From: Leptolyngbyaceae cyanobacterium MAG.088
GTDB taxonomy: Bacteria > Cyanobacteriota > Cyanobacteriia > Phormidesmidales > Phormidesmidaceae
NCBI GenBank assembly: GCA_019634055.1
Contig: JAHQVZ010000312.1
Location: 1 to 35,201 of the forward strand
Length of the DNA stretch: 35,201 nt
Direction of reading: 5' to 3'
A model generated the notes under the pieces. The model ran no database searches, had not been told where the DNA came from, and saw only the letters and a list, made by a program, of their open reading frames with translations. A program made the position numbers and the translations under genes. Shown here one piece after another: positions 1 to 7,270 of this stretch (its first letter is position 1; every line of letters starts with the position of its first letter).

Positions 1-126
1 GGTCTCAATTTAAATGAGACAGTTCTTAGTGCAGGTGATGGTGCAGCCATTACAGCACCTGAATCATTAACGATGACGGGCCAGACAGAGGATACTGAAA
101 TTCTGTTATTCGATATGGCAGCTTAA
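1..126 (+). CDS. pirin family protein, C-terminal end only
   Basis: The reading frame is open from base 1 to a TAA at 124-126, giving the last 41 residues of a protein that begins outside the window. The tail contains LSAGDGAAIT and ends EILLFDMAA, which resembles the C-terminal cupin of pirin/YhaK-like proteins (pattern GDGAAI...E...LLFDL). Pirins are cupin-fold proteins that bind a metal; some are quercetin 2,3-dioxygenases and others act in regulation. Metal ligands lie in the missing N-terminal cupin, so activity cannot be judged. The next gene starts about 300 bases downstream on the same strand, behind a possible terminator, so an operon link is not evident. Confidence 0.75.
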   Translation, partial: GLNLNETVLSAGDGAAITAPESLTMTGQTEDTEILLFDMAA

Positions 127-231
127 GGGCTAACGTGGAACTCAATCACCATCCTGGTGATACATGAACAAACTGCACATTTGCCATAGAGATGTTTATT
201 ACGCCCATACTAATGACATTACGCACCGCAT

Positions 232-256
232 TATGAAGCCAGCTTCATAGTATTTT
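232..256 (+). terminator. possible terminator after the pirin gene
   Basis: An 8-bp perfect inverted repeat (TATGAAGC / GCTTCATA, 232-239 and 242-249) is followed by GTATTTTATT. The perfect arms leave a loop of only two bases, so in practice the top pairs would open. The T run is interrupted, so this is only a moderate candidate. The rest of 127-411 is AT-rich and shows no ORF or clear promoter. Confidence 0.35.
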
Positions 257-423
257 ATTAATTGATTATATTCACTATGTTCCTGCTTGCTATCGATATC
301 AGTTGTCTGGGCTAATGAACTTAGCTTATACACCGCTATAGTCGGGGGGAGGTTAATATCCTCCTCTAAATAGGAGTCATCCGATTATCTGATTTTCGTT
401 GCAAAACTAATGTGTGCGTCACC

Positions 424-1509
424 ATGTTCAATCTGATCGATGAAACGTATTTACAGGGTTTTAACCGCTGTTTAAGGCGGAGTGTGTTAGGAGTTACAGT
501 CTCAGCTTTATGGGCTGGGGCCGGGTATGCTTTAGAGCCGAATATTGAGATTGCTATGAAGCAACTCAATCAGCAGTTTTCTGCAGAAGTCATTATTCCT
601 GGCTATGAAGCATTAGCAATTGAAATGGGAGGCTTAGTTCAAGCTGCTCAGTTATTTGAGGCTGAACCAACAGAGGCTAATTTATCAGCAGTACGTACGG
701 CCTGGTTAGGGGCTATGTCTAGATGGGCTAGCAGTAATGCAGTTGCTTTTGGTCCTGTTCATTCCCTGGGTTACAGCACAGCATTAGAGTTTCCCACTGA
801 TGAGGCTGGGCTTGATGCGCTTTTGGCCAATGCCTCTGAGACTGAAGACTTTGATGTAGCCTCACTACTGCCTTCTTTACAAGGCTTTGAGGCCATGGCC
901 TATATTCTTGGAACGGAGAGTGATAAAGCTGCCGCCGATTTCTCTAATCAAGAACGTCGCTATTTGAGTGCACTGACGCTCAGAGCAAATGATGTGACTA
1001 CAGACATTCTAACGGTTTGGCAAGCTGGTTGGAACAGCAATCCAGCCTATGGGACATTGCTATCTACTGCAGGTAATCCAGAAAATCATGTCTATCTGTC
1101 TGTAGAAGCTGGCTCTGAAGAGATTGTTCGCAGCATTATCAATAGTCTAGAGGTTGTTTCTGGAGAAGAACTTCCGGAAGTTGTGAAAGCGTCAGTATTG
1201 CTGGAAGAAACCCCTGATGCTGTTACACTACAGCTCTTAAACAGTAGTGTGCAAGGTATTCAGTCAGCCTACCTAGGAACAAGCAATAGTGAGGCCAATG
1301 GACGTGTGATGGGATTGGGTGAGGTGATTGCGATCGCAGATCCAACGCTTGATCAGCACATTCAAACCTCCTTAGCTACGGCCTTAAATGGCATTGAAAC
1401 AACCATGACCAATCCAACCGATGTCGCACCATTAGCTGAAGCTCAGCTATCGCTGAACATTGCCTTCGAACTACTCGAAACGGAAGTTTTGCCATTAGTT
1501 CAAAACTAA
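424..1509 (+). CDS. imelysin (peptidase M75 / IrpA-like) family protein
   Basis: Imelysin-like proteins are periplasmic or envelope helical-bundle proteins linked to iron uptake; despite the peptidase M75 name, peptidase activity is doubtful for most. The family signature is AVAFGPVHSLGYSTALEFP near residues 106-124, with W-x-x-W-rich helices before it. A signal peptide is likely (RRSVLGVTVSALWAGAGYA, cleavage near ALE). The canonical GxHxxE motif of the family appears here as GFEAMA, so both the His and the Glu are replaced. I chose the ATG at 424; an in-frame GTG at 412 would add four residues, and neither has a clear Shine-Dalgarno. The di-heme oxidoreductase gene follows 155 bases downstream on the same strand, a pairing known from many bacterial iron loci. 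The family call is firm; the function of this divergent copy is open. Confidence 0.85.
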   Translation: MFNLIDETYLQGFNRCLRRSVLGVTVSALWAGAGYALEPNIEIAMKQLNQQFSAEVIIPGYEALAIEMGGLVQAAQLFEAEPTEANLSAVRTAWLGAMSRWASSNAVAFGPVHSLGYSTALEFPTDEAGLDALLANASETEDFDVASLLPSLQGFEAMAYILGTESDKAAADFSNQERRYLSALTLRANDVTTDILTVWQAGWNSNPAYGTLLSTAGNPENHVYLSVEAGSEEIVRSIINSLEVVSGEELPEVVKASVLLEETPDAVTLQLLNSSVQGIQSAYLGTSNSEANGRVMGLGEVIAIADPTLDQHIQTSLATALNGIETTMTNPTDVAPLAEAQLSLNIAFELLETEVLPLVQN

Positions 1510-1664
1510 GTTCAGCCATGTCAGCGATGCTGAACATCCAATGGCTTAATTTAGGTAATAATGCCAAAAAATAATCATTTTTAGGCTTTTTTACCAGATT
1601 CTATCTTCATATGCAGCAGCTTATTGTCTGCTGGTGGTTTGTGTAATCTACCAACATATACACT

Positions 1665-3047
1665 ATGCAATTTCGATCTTTAGGGGCTTTATTTAAGCGC
1701 CTTCGATTTACCCTGGTTGTCTTACTGACAGCTATTTTTACCATCATGGCGGGTGTTTTTCTCTCGCTGTCAGTCAATGCCCAAATATCCCCTGCAGCAG
1801 GGGATGCAACAGCTTTTAATCGAACCTCCAGTGCCTACGAAGAAGCCCCTCCTAATCTCAACCCTTGGGAAACTGAGGAACATGATTTAGGTGATGAAGT
1901 GTTTGAAGAAGCCTTTGTTTCTACACCAAATACTGAAAGTTCAGGTCTCGGACCTGTTTTCAACAACGCCTCCTGCGTTAGCTGCCATATCCGTAACGGT
2001 CGCGGCATGCCAGAACCCGGTCAGCTGTTGTTGAGGGTAACCGATGGAGAGGCCATGGCTCATCAATCTGCTACCAACAAGTCAGAAGCCCTTAAGAATG
2101 CTCCACCTGTACAAGGATTAGGTAATCAGGTTCAGGACTTTAGCATTATTGGAGAAACCCCGGAAGCAAAGGTTGATATCCTCTGGAAAGAGACAGCTGG
2201 TGCCTATACAGATGGGACACCCTATCGGTTGCGCTCTCCCCAGATTAATGTAACGCTGGCCAACGGTGAGCCACTGCCAGATACTGTCCAAGTTTCTCCC
2301 CGTGTCCCTCCCCACGTCTATGGATTAGGACTACTAGAAGCAATTCCTGAACAAGATATCCTGGCTTTAGCCGATCCAGACGACCGTGATGGTGACGGTA
2401 TTTCTGGACGACCTAATCAGGTTTGGGATGAACAAACCCAAGATGTTGCTTTAGGGCGCTTTGGTTGGAAAGCAAATTCTCCGAACTTGTTGCAACAAAG
2501 TGCTGACGCCTATTTCAACGATATGGGTATTACCAGTCCTCTCTTTCCTGCGGAGGATGGAACAACCGAGATCGATCAAGAGAAACTCGTCTTAGCTGCG
2601 GCCTATGCCCAAACCTTAGCTGCTCCAGCCCGTACACTGATGGACGACGCTCAAGTACAACGAGGGGAGAAACTGTTCACAGAAGCTAGCTGTAATGCTT
2701 GCCATGTAGCCAACTTCCACACAGGTTCTCACAAATACCCCGCCCTGCGAAATCAGGAAATTCATCCTTACACGGATCTATTACTCCATGATATGGGTGA
2801 AGGACTGGCTGATAACCGAGCTGATTTTGCAGCCAATGGTCAAGAATGGCGTACACCATCTCTTTGGGGTGTCGGGCTGGCTCAAACCGTATTGCCCTAC
2901 TCTGGCTATTTACACGATGGCCGCGCCCGCACATTTGAAGAAGCTATTCTATGGCACGGCGGTGAAGCAGACGCATCTAAAGTGGCATTTGAAACAATGT
3001 CTACAGAAGATCGTGAAGCGCTAGTTCGTTTCTTGCAGTCACTCTAG
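1665..3047 (+). CDS. di-heme oxidoreductase family protein (DUF1111 / 'thiol oxidoreductase')
   Basis: This is a 460-residue secreted c-type cytochrome. A hydrophobic N-terminal segment (about residues 14-38, ending SVNAQ) looks like a signal peptide. Two CxxCH heme-attachment motifs are visible: CVSCH at about 104-108 and CNACH at about 343-347. Between them lie family-typical stretches such as GLGLLEAIPE and GRFGWKANSP, and near the C-terminus RTPSLWGVG and YLHDGRARTFEEAILWHGGE. The family resembles bacterial di-heme peroxidases and is repeatedly found beside imelysin genes, where a role in periplasmic iron or electron handling is inferred but unproven. Length is normal for the family. The start ATG has no good Shine-Dalgarno. 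A strong terminator follows at 3117-3147. Confidence 0.9.
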   Translation: MQFRSLGALFKRLRFTLVVLLTAIFTIMAGVFLSLSVNAQISPAAGDATAFNRTSSAYEEAPPNLNPWETEEHDLGDEVFEEAFVSTPNTESSGLGPVFNNASCVSCHIRNGRGMPEPGQLLLRVTDGEAMAHQSATNKSEALKNAPPVQGLGNQVQDFSIIGETPEAKVDILWKETAGAYTDGTPYRLRSPQINVTLANGEPLPDTVQVSPRVPPHVYGLGLLEAIPEQDILALADPDDRDGDGISGRPNQVWDEQTQDVALGRFGWKANSPNLLQQSADAYFNDMGITSPLFPAEDGTTEIDQEKLVLAAAYAQTLAAPARTLMDDAQVQRGEKLFTEASCNACHVANFHTGSHKYPALRNQEIHPYTDLLLHDMGEGLADNRADFAANGQEWRTPSLWGVGLAQTVLPYSGYLHDGRARTFEEAILWHGGEADASKVAFETMSTEDREALVRFLQSL

Positions 3048-3116
3048 TACTCTAATGCCTTGGCCATCGGTCATAGGCACGATGGGACCGTTATAACCTG
3101 AAGAAAACAACATAAA

Positions 3117-3147
3117 ACATGCACCCAGCCCTGGGTGCATGTTTTTT
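3117..3147. terminator. bidirectional intrinsic terminator
   Basis: A perfect 12-bp inverted repeat (ACATGCACCCAG at 3117-3128, CTGGGTGCATGT at 3131-3142) is followed by a T run on the plus strand and preceded by AAAA, which gives a T run on the minus strand. It sits between the di-heme oxidoreductase stop (3047, plus) and the stop of the secreted protein (3177, minus), and can end both transcripts. Confidence 0.85.
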
Positions 3148-3176
3148 ATGGGACGTGTTTCTTTACAGAATCACCC

Positions 3177-3695
3177 CTAATACACAATTGAATCATCAAA
3201 ATAACTGCAATTTAGCACACTCACATTCTGAGGAGTTAGAGATGGATGCTGATACTTTTGATTTTGGCTATTCAGAACATCTATATTGCTGGTTATGCAA
3301 ACGTCACCTGCAATAACAAAGAATGTACCCCCCGTCATTTCACCAATATCTTCTGGCGCAACTACAATTGGGCCAGTGCATGTAGCCAGAGGCATGACAA
3401 GATAGGCTTCAATGTAGTCTTGCCCCCTAATTTCCGTAGTGTTATATCCAATACTGGCAATATCTTCCCCTTCATACACCAAGGCTTCGCATAGTTCATT
3501 GGCGAGGTCTTTATTTCCCCACCACGGCTGACGTCTAAGGACCTGATCCGTAGCGTCATGGTCCAGCTCAATGCTATAGGATGAACCATAAACATCGACA
3601 GTAAGCGGCTCGCTAGAAGACCCATAGCTAGAGCCAGCTAGTACGGATATGGCAACAATTCCCAATGTGGTTCCAGCAAAGAGTCTTTCTAACAT
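3177..3695 (-). CDS. secreted hypothetical protein
   Basis: I do not recognise this 172-residue protein. It starts with a short basic stretch and a hydrophobic segment (LFAGTTLGIVAISVLAGSSYG), a likely Sec signal peptide with cleavage near SYG-SSS. The mature part is acidic and contains four cysteines (one in NELCEALVY, one in ATCTGP, one in GDVCITS, one in LNCSYF), which could form two disulfides in the periplasm. The segment TGPIVVAPEDIGEMTGG looks like a structured beta-rich core. An AAGGAA element lies about nine bases upstream of the ATG, supporting this start. The gene converges on the di-heme oxidoreductase and shares its terminator. That the ORF is a real gene is fairly likely; no function can be given. 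Confidence 0.6.
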   Translation of the reverse strand: MLERLFAGTTLGIVAISVLAGSSYGSSSEPLTVDVYGSSYSIELDHDATDQVLRRQPWWGNKDLANELCEALVYEGEDIASIGYNTTEIRGQDYIEAYLVMPLATCTGPIVVAPEDIGEMTGGTFFVIAGDVCITSNIDVLNSQNQKYQHPSLTPQNVSVLNCSYFDDSIVY

Positions 3696-4258
3696 TCCTT
3701 AATTTCCTTAAGCAGATTATTGAATATAGCGGTTACTGGTTGAGATGAATAAATTTTGGTGGTGTAAGTGAGTGGGGAATCGTGAATCGTGAGTGGGATG
3801 TATTCAATTCATTTGAGAAACGCTATATAAGTCAGATAGATCAGAACTCTAATACTGTTTCTAGATCGTTTTAATCAACTCAGGAGATTATCAATAAATG
3901 TAATCTCTGAACTATAAAGCTCTTTAGAAAAATGTGCCTGTGACCAACACGATCAGTTTTTGAAAAATACGTTTGCTCTCTTTTAGAAAAACTAAGTATT
4001 GTAATAAAGCACCCAAACTCATTTTGTCCCAGGTCCAAAATAACTATTTTTTCTATAGAGCAATCTATAAACTATAAATTGAACAGGCCTTAGCATAATG
4101 GTTCTGACACTATAAGTATTGCCCAACACTTTTTTAAGTTAAACGAAAAACCTCATTTTGACATAATGCTTAATAACTTTACGTGGCAAAAAAGTGTATG
4201 GACGAACCCATACTTATTAGTTCGCAATAACAGTAACATTAGATACATGTAACCCTAT
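3696..4258. other. AT-rich gene-free stretch
   Basis: No convincing ORF, RNA gene or terminator was found in these 563 bases. The DNA is markedly AT-rich with many stops in all frames. A 9-bp direct repeat, GTGAGTGGG, occurs at 3768 and 3789. A TTGACA hexamer at 4158 has no convincing -10 partner. Its position next to a broken acetyltransferase gene suggests decayed sequence. Confidence 0.4.
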
Positions 4259-4663
4259 CTATAATCGACGTTTGATGAATTTCATTTCGCCTGCAAAGTC
4301 ACCATGTGACTCAACACCTGTTGGGGGCAAGCCAAGATGAAGATAGAATCCATAAGCTCTTAATTTAGAGTCATTACCAGTGAGCAACGAAATCTCATCG
4401 GTATGGTTGGACCATAGTCAGGTTTCAGCCGCTTTCATCGGTAACCGACCCACCCCTCGCCCCTCAAAATTGGGCTTTACAAACATCCCAAAGACACTTT
4501 TTTCTTTTCTATTAGCAAGGGAAAAGCCAATATCTAGACCATCAACCTGTGCTATCCATGCACAACAATCTGTTACCAGCCTCTCTACAACTGAGGCTGA
4601 CGTAAACAGCATTCTGACTATTTGACGGATTAGGCCGCATAGAACTGTGTTTGTTCCAGGCAT
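4259..4663 (-). pseudogene. GNAT acetyltransferase, broken by an in-frame stop
   Basis: Reading the minus strand from 4663, the frame encodes a GNAT core: an AQVDGLDIGFSLANR strand pair, then FVKPNFEGRGVGR, which carries the acetyl-CoA binding R-G-x-G signature. It then meets TGA at 4418-4420 just after MKAAET. Past this stop the same frame stays open to a TAG at 4259-4261 and still reads as GNAT C-terminus (LWSNHTDEISLLTGN, then LRAYGFYLHLGL). The stop sits where relatives often have Trp (AAETWL), so a single TGG-to-TGA change explains it. The N-terminus also looks short for the family and overlaps the 3' end of the neighbouring GNAT gene. I infer a recently disabled gene. A sequencing error is the alternative. 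Confidence 0.7.
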
Positions 4664-5148
4664 AATTGTTTATGATTTTGTTTTAAGGCTAGTTCCAAGC
4701 ATGGGCATGGATATCCAACATAGTCGCCTTCAAAGGTGCGGACGATTTGGAAGCCTTCACTAGCATAGAGTCGTCGGGCACGGATATTACCATTGGGAAC
4801 CACTGTCCATGCGTTAGGCCCTGCCAGTTCTATGCCCAATTGCAGGAGTTCCCGACCAATGCCGAGGCCAAAGTAATCGGGGTCTACATACAGCCAGGAA
4901 ACTAAATTTTCGTCAACTCCGACAAACCCAACGACGTCTTCAGTAATACAAGCCACAAATTTTTCGGAGCGGTGAAATGTTTCGAGGTCATCGGGATCAT
5001 CTGTCAGAGATGGAAGCGCTTGGGGCTTGAAGGAACCTTCTAATTCATAGGGTCGGGCTCGGTCGTGGATAGTGCATACTACCGACCAATCTTCACTGCA
5101 GTATGCTCGGAGCATAATCGGTTTTGGAGGGAAGAGTTGTGTAGACAT
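4630..5148 (-). CDS. GNAT family N-acetyltransferase
   Basis: This 172-residue protein carries the GNAT fold: a substrate-binding N-terminal half, then VGFVGVDENLVSWLYVDPDY and GLGIGRELLQLGIELAG, which match the beta4 strand and the pyrophosphate-binding Q/R-x-x-G-x-G/A loop (here G-L-G-I-G-R), followed by NIRARRLYASEGFQIVRTF, typical of the last helix and strand. Such enzymes move an acetyl group from acetyl-CoA to an amine; the acceptor cannot be predicted. The frame opens further upstream to 5220, but the ATG at 5146-5148 has AAGGTG seven bases before it and fits the family N-terminus (LRAYCSEDW), so I chose it. The last about 15 residues (after LELALKQ) look non-conserved and overlap the broken GNAT gene behind it. 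Confidence 0.85.
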   Translation of the reverse strand: MSTQLFPPKPIMLRAYCSEDWSVVCTIHDRARPYELEGSFKPQALPSLTDDPDDLETFHRSEKFVACITEDVVGFVGVDENLVSWLYVDPDYFGLGIGRELLQLGIELAGPNAWTVVPNGNIRARRLYASEGFQIVRTFEGDYVGYPCPCLELALKQNHKQLCLEQTQFYAA

Positions 5149-5332
5149 AGACAGACACCTTGACTGCTGTCGCTTGTACAACAAGCCCTTAGGTATGGAT
5201 TCCGGATAGATGCTGTGCATTACCCGCAGGGATACTTTCCAGTGGGCACGGTCTAAATAAGCGGTCAGCCAACCAGTAATTTACGGTTTATCACAGCCAC
5301 CCTGCTCACACGAATATGATAATGATGACTAG

Positions 5333-5503
5333 ATTCATCAGATTATTGAACCGTATGGTTCCAAAAATGGTTTTTATTCAGAGCCACCAGATGAAACTCT
5401 CAGAGTTATGCAGAGTATTTTTTGGCTAGCCGAAACCCGTCGTGTTGTTGAACACACAGAACAAAAACTGGGTAAGCCTAATGGTAGGATAATGGGCGTT
5501 TAG
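5333..5503 (+). other. orphan ORF fragment without a start codon
   Basis: Between the GNAT start and the FkbM-like gene a frame is open from just after a TAG (5330-5332) to TAG at 5501-5503. It encodes about 56 residues with a natural-looking composition, including EPYGSKNGFYSEPPDETLRV and a charged helix LAETRRVVEHTEQKLG. Its few ATGs lie well inside the frame and none has a Shine-Dalgarno. I read it as the possible remnant of a gene 3' end. I do not recognise the parent family. The rest of 5149-5566 shows nothing else. Confidence 0.25.
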
Positions 5504-5566
5504 ACTGAGCTTTGGCACTAAATAGGCTGATGCCTTTAAATATCTGCAGACATATAGGACATATTC

Positions 5567-6451
5567 ATGGCCCAAGATGATTCTGGTGCAAACTTACGAG
5601 CCATATTAGAACCACAGGCACTCCTGCTTGGGAAAATGATGACAGAGACTATCAAATCTAAGCAACATATTAAGTCTTTGCACGAGGTTGAGTTTAAAGT
5701 CTTTTCTCAATGGGGTGACGATGGCATTATTCAATGGCTGGTCCATAATCTGGAGTTTCCTCATCATACTTTTGTAGAGTTTGGCGTGGCTAATTATCGA
5801 GAATCTAATACTCGTTTTTTGTTAATGAATAACAACTGGTCTGGGTTTGTGATGGATGGGTCCGAGGAGAATGTAAAACAAATCACTACATCAGAATATT
5901 TTTGGAGATACGAGTTAGCTGCCCGGGCTGAATTTATTGATCGAGATAATATCAATAAGTTAATTAAGTCATCTGGATTTGAGCCAGAAATTGGCATTCT
6001 CCATATTGATTTGGATGGCAACGATTATTGGATTTGGAAAACCATCCATGTTGTTACTCCAATCATTGTTATTTTGGAGTATAACAGCGTTCTTGGCATT
6101 GATCGCCCCATCACAATTCCTTACGACAAGAGTTTTTATCGAACAAAGGCACACTACAGCAATCACTATTATGGTTCATCTTTGAGAGCACTTTATCAGT
6201 TATCTAAGGAACGAGGGTATAGCTTTATTGGCTGTAATAGTGCTGGCAACAATGCTTATTTCGTCAGAAATGACAAGTTAAACGAGCACGTACGAGAGAT
6301 TTCCTTAAAGAATGGCTACGTGCTCTCGAAATACCGAGAGAGCCGTGATCAGGCAGGTAACTTGAGCTACGTGACAGGCAAGGACAGAATAGACCTGATT
6401 CGAGGGATGCCTATCTATAATATTGATACCGATCAACTTGAAACGCTATAG
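5567..6451 (+). CDS. FkbM-like / SAM-dependent methyltransferase-fold hypothetical protein
   Basis: The 294-residue product resembles a family of hypothetical proteins found near surface-polysaccharide genes that share a Rossmann-type methyltransferase core with FkbM enzymes. Visible motifs are FSQWGDDGIIQWLV (about 46-59), TFVEFGVANYRESNTRFLL (about 68-86), which occupies the place of the SAM-binding loop, WSGFVMDGS (about 91-99), and GILHIDLDGNDYWIW (about 143-157), whose acidic D-x-D-G-N is typical of the group. A later YGSSLRALYQL and NSAGNNAYFVR complete the pattern. The N-terminal about 40 residues appear extra. AGGA lies seven bases before the ATG. No glycosyltransferase or other polysaccharide gene is nearby, so the gene is isolated here. 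Methyl transfer is an inference from fold; the substrate is unknown. Confidence 0.7.
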   Translation: MAQDDSGANLRAILEPQALLLGKMMTETIKSKQHIKSLHEVEFKVFSQWGDDGIIQWLVHNLEFPHHTFVEFGVANYRESNTRFLLMNNNWSGFVMDGSEENVKQITTSEYFWRYELAARAEFIDRDNINKLIKSSGFEPEIGILHIDLDGNDYWIWKTIHVVTPIIVILEYNSVLGIDRPITIPYDKSFYRTKAHYSNHYYGSSLRALYQLSKERGYSFIGCNSAGNNAYFVRNDKLNEHVREISLKNGYVLSKYRESRDQAGNLSYVTGKDRIDLIRGMPIYNIDTDQLETL

Positions 6452-6603
6452 CCGTCAGTTGACTGTTGTTAGGCAAAATAGCTTAATCTAAGAAATCACT
6501 CCATACCCTTTCTCACAGACAGAATCATTGGGCAAAGTGAACTCAAGCGTCCGTTATAAGTAGCGATTGCCTTCAATATGTGCAGCCCCACTCGCATCAA
6601 AAA

Positions 6604-6630
6604 AGGCCAGCTCCGAATGGTAGCTGGCCT
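6604..6630 (-). terminator. intrinsic terminator of the small membrane gene
   Basis: A 9-bp perfect stem (AGGCCAGCT at 6604-6612, AGCTGGCCT at 6622-6630) with a 9-base loop is followed on the minus strand by TTTTTT. It lies 45 bases beyond the stop of the 60-residue ORF at 6675-6857 and supports that ORF as a transcribed unit. The rest of 6452-6674 holds no gene. Confidence 0.75.
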
Positions 6631-6674
6631 CTAATTTTACCAAGTTAAAGTTAGCTGATGAATAGTTGACATCT

Positions 6675-6857
6675 CTAGGGCTTTTCCTGAAGCTCATTCA
6701 TTAGCTTATATCTGAGCAAGACATCAGACATGTTGGGCTCAGCACCATTAGTTTTTAGCTTACTTCCAGATACGTCTTGTTCTTTTGTTCCGAGTACTTC
6801 CTTAGAAAAAGACAGAAAAACGATTACGAGCACTATAACTGCAGGGAAAAATGTCAT
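6675..6857 (-). CDS. small single-pass membrane protein, function unknown
   Basis: This 60-residue ORF starts at an ATG (6855-6857) with AAGGAG five bases upstream, the best ribosome-binding site in this part of the window. Residues 2-16 (TFFPAVIVLVIVFLS) form one hydrophobic segment, followed by a polar, mostly charged tail of about 43 residues. The frame extends 12 codons further upstream but without a ribosome site. A rho-independent terminator follows the stop, so this looks like a monocistronic gene. Two 11-bp tandem repeats lie just upstream of the Shine-Dalgarno. I recognise no family. Confidence 0.6.
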   Translation of the reverse strand: MTFFPAVIVLVIVFLSFSKEVLGTKEQDVSGSKLKTNGAEPNMSDVLLRYKLMNELQEKP

Positions 6858-6870
6858 GGGAACTCCTTGA

Positions 6871-6890
6871 TACAACGATGGTACAACGAT
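6871..6890. repeat. tandem 11-bp repeat upstream of the small membrane gene
   Basis: TACAACGAT occurs at 6871-6879 and 6882-6890, one helical turn apart, within the 5' leader of the small membrane gene, directly upstream of its AAGGAG. It may be a protein-binding or RNA element, or chance. From here to 7141 I see nothing else apart from AT-rich DNA that could hold the promoter. Confidence 0.4.
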
Positions 6891-7141
6891 CAACGAGATG
6901 ACTCAGATTCCCCCTAAGTCATCTAACTATGCAACCCTTCGTCCACTTTCAAAAGTGTTTCTGGCGCTTAAGAAACACCATTAAAGTGATAATTATGTTC
7001 GCTTAACCAAAATAATGGCTTGGTTTTCGTGTAATGGGTAAACACTCTTATTCTTTCTTTACTTTTTACGTATGGTTGAGTAAATGTACTATTCGTTTTT
7101 GAGACATAAGCGCTCTAAACAACAGACATGATAGCGCCTAA

Positions 7142-7183
7142 AACTAAAGGCCAGTCACTATTACAGTGAACTGGCCTTTAGTT
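7142..7183 (-). terminator. strong hairpin terminator after the carotenoid desaturase
   Basis: A 14-bp perfect stem (AACTAAAGGCCAGT at 7142-7155, ACTGGCCTTTAGTT at 7170-7183) extends inward by CACT/AGTG with one bulged base. On the minus strand the distal arm is rich in T (CCTTTAGTT) and followed by TTAGG. It lies about 90 bases past the stop of the desaturase gene. Confidence 0.7.
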
Positions 7184-7270
7184 AATATTTTATCATTGGT
7201 TGAAAAATCAACATAAATCAACCGTTGTCATCCGCAAGCAAGTTGTTCGCAACAACTAGTAATCTTCTGC

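Noticed and set aside
2686-2934. Minus-strand 82-residue ORF inside the di-heme oxidoreductase gene
   Set aside because: It lies wholly inside a strong coding gene, has no ribosome site and no family resemblance.
4380-4625. Plus-strand 81-residue ORF antisense to the broken GNAT
   Set aside because: The minus strand here shows clear GNAT motifs; the plus frame does not resemble a protein.
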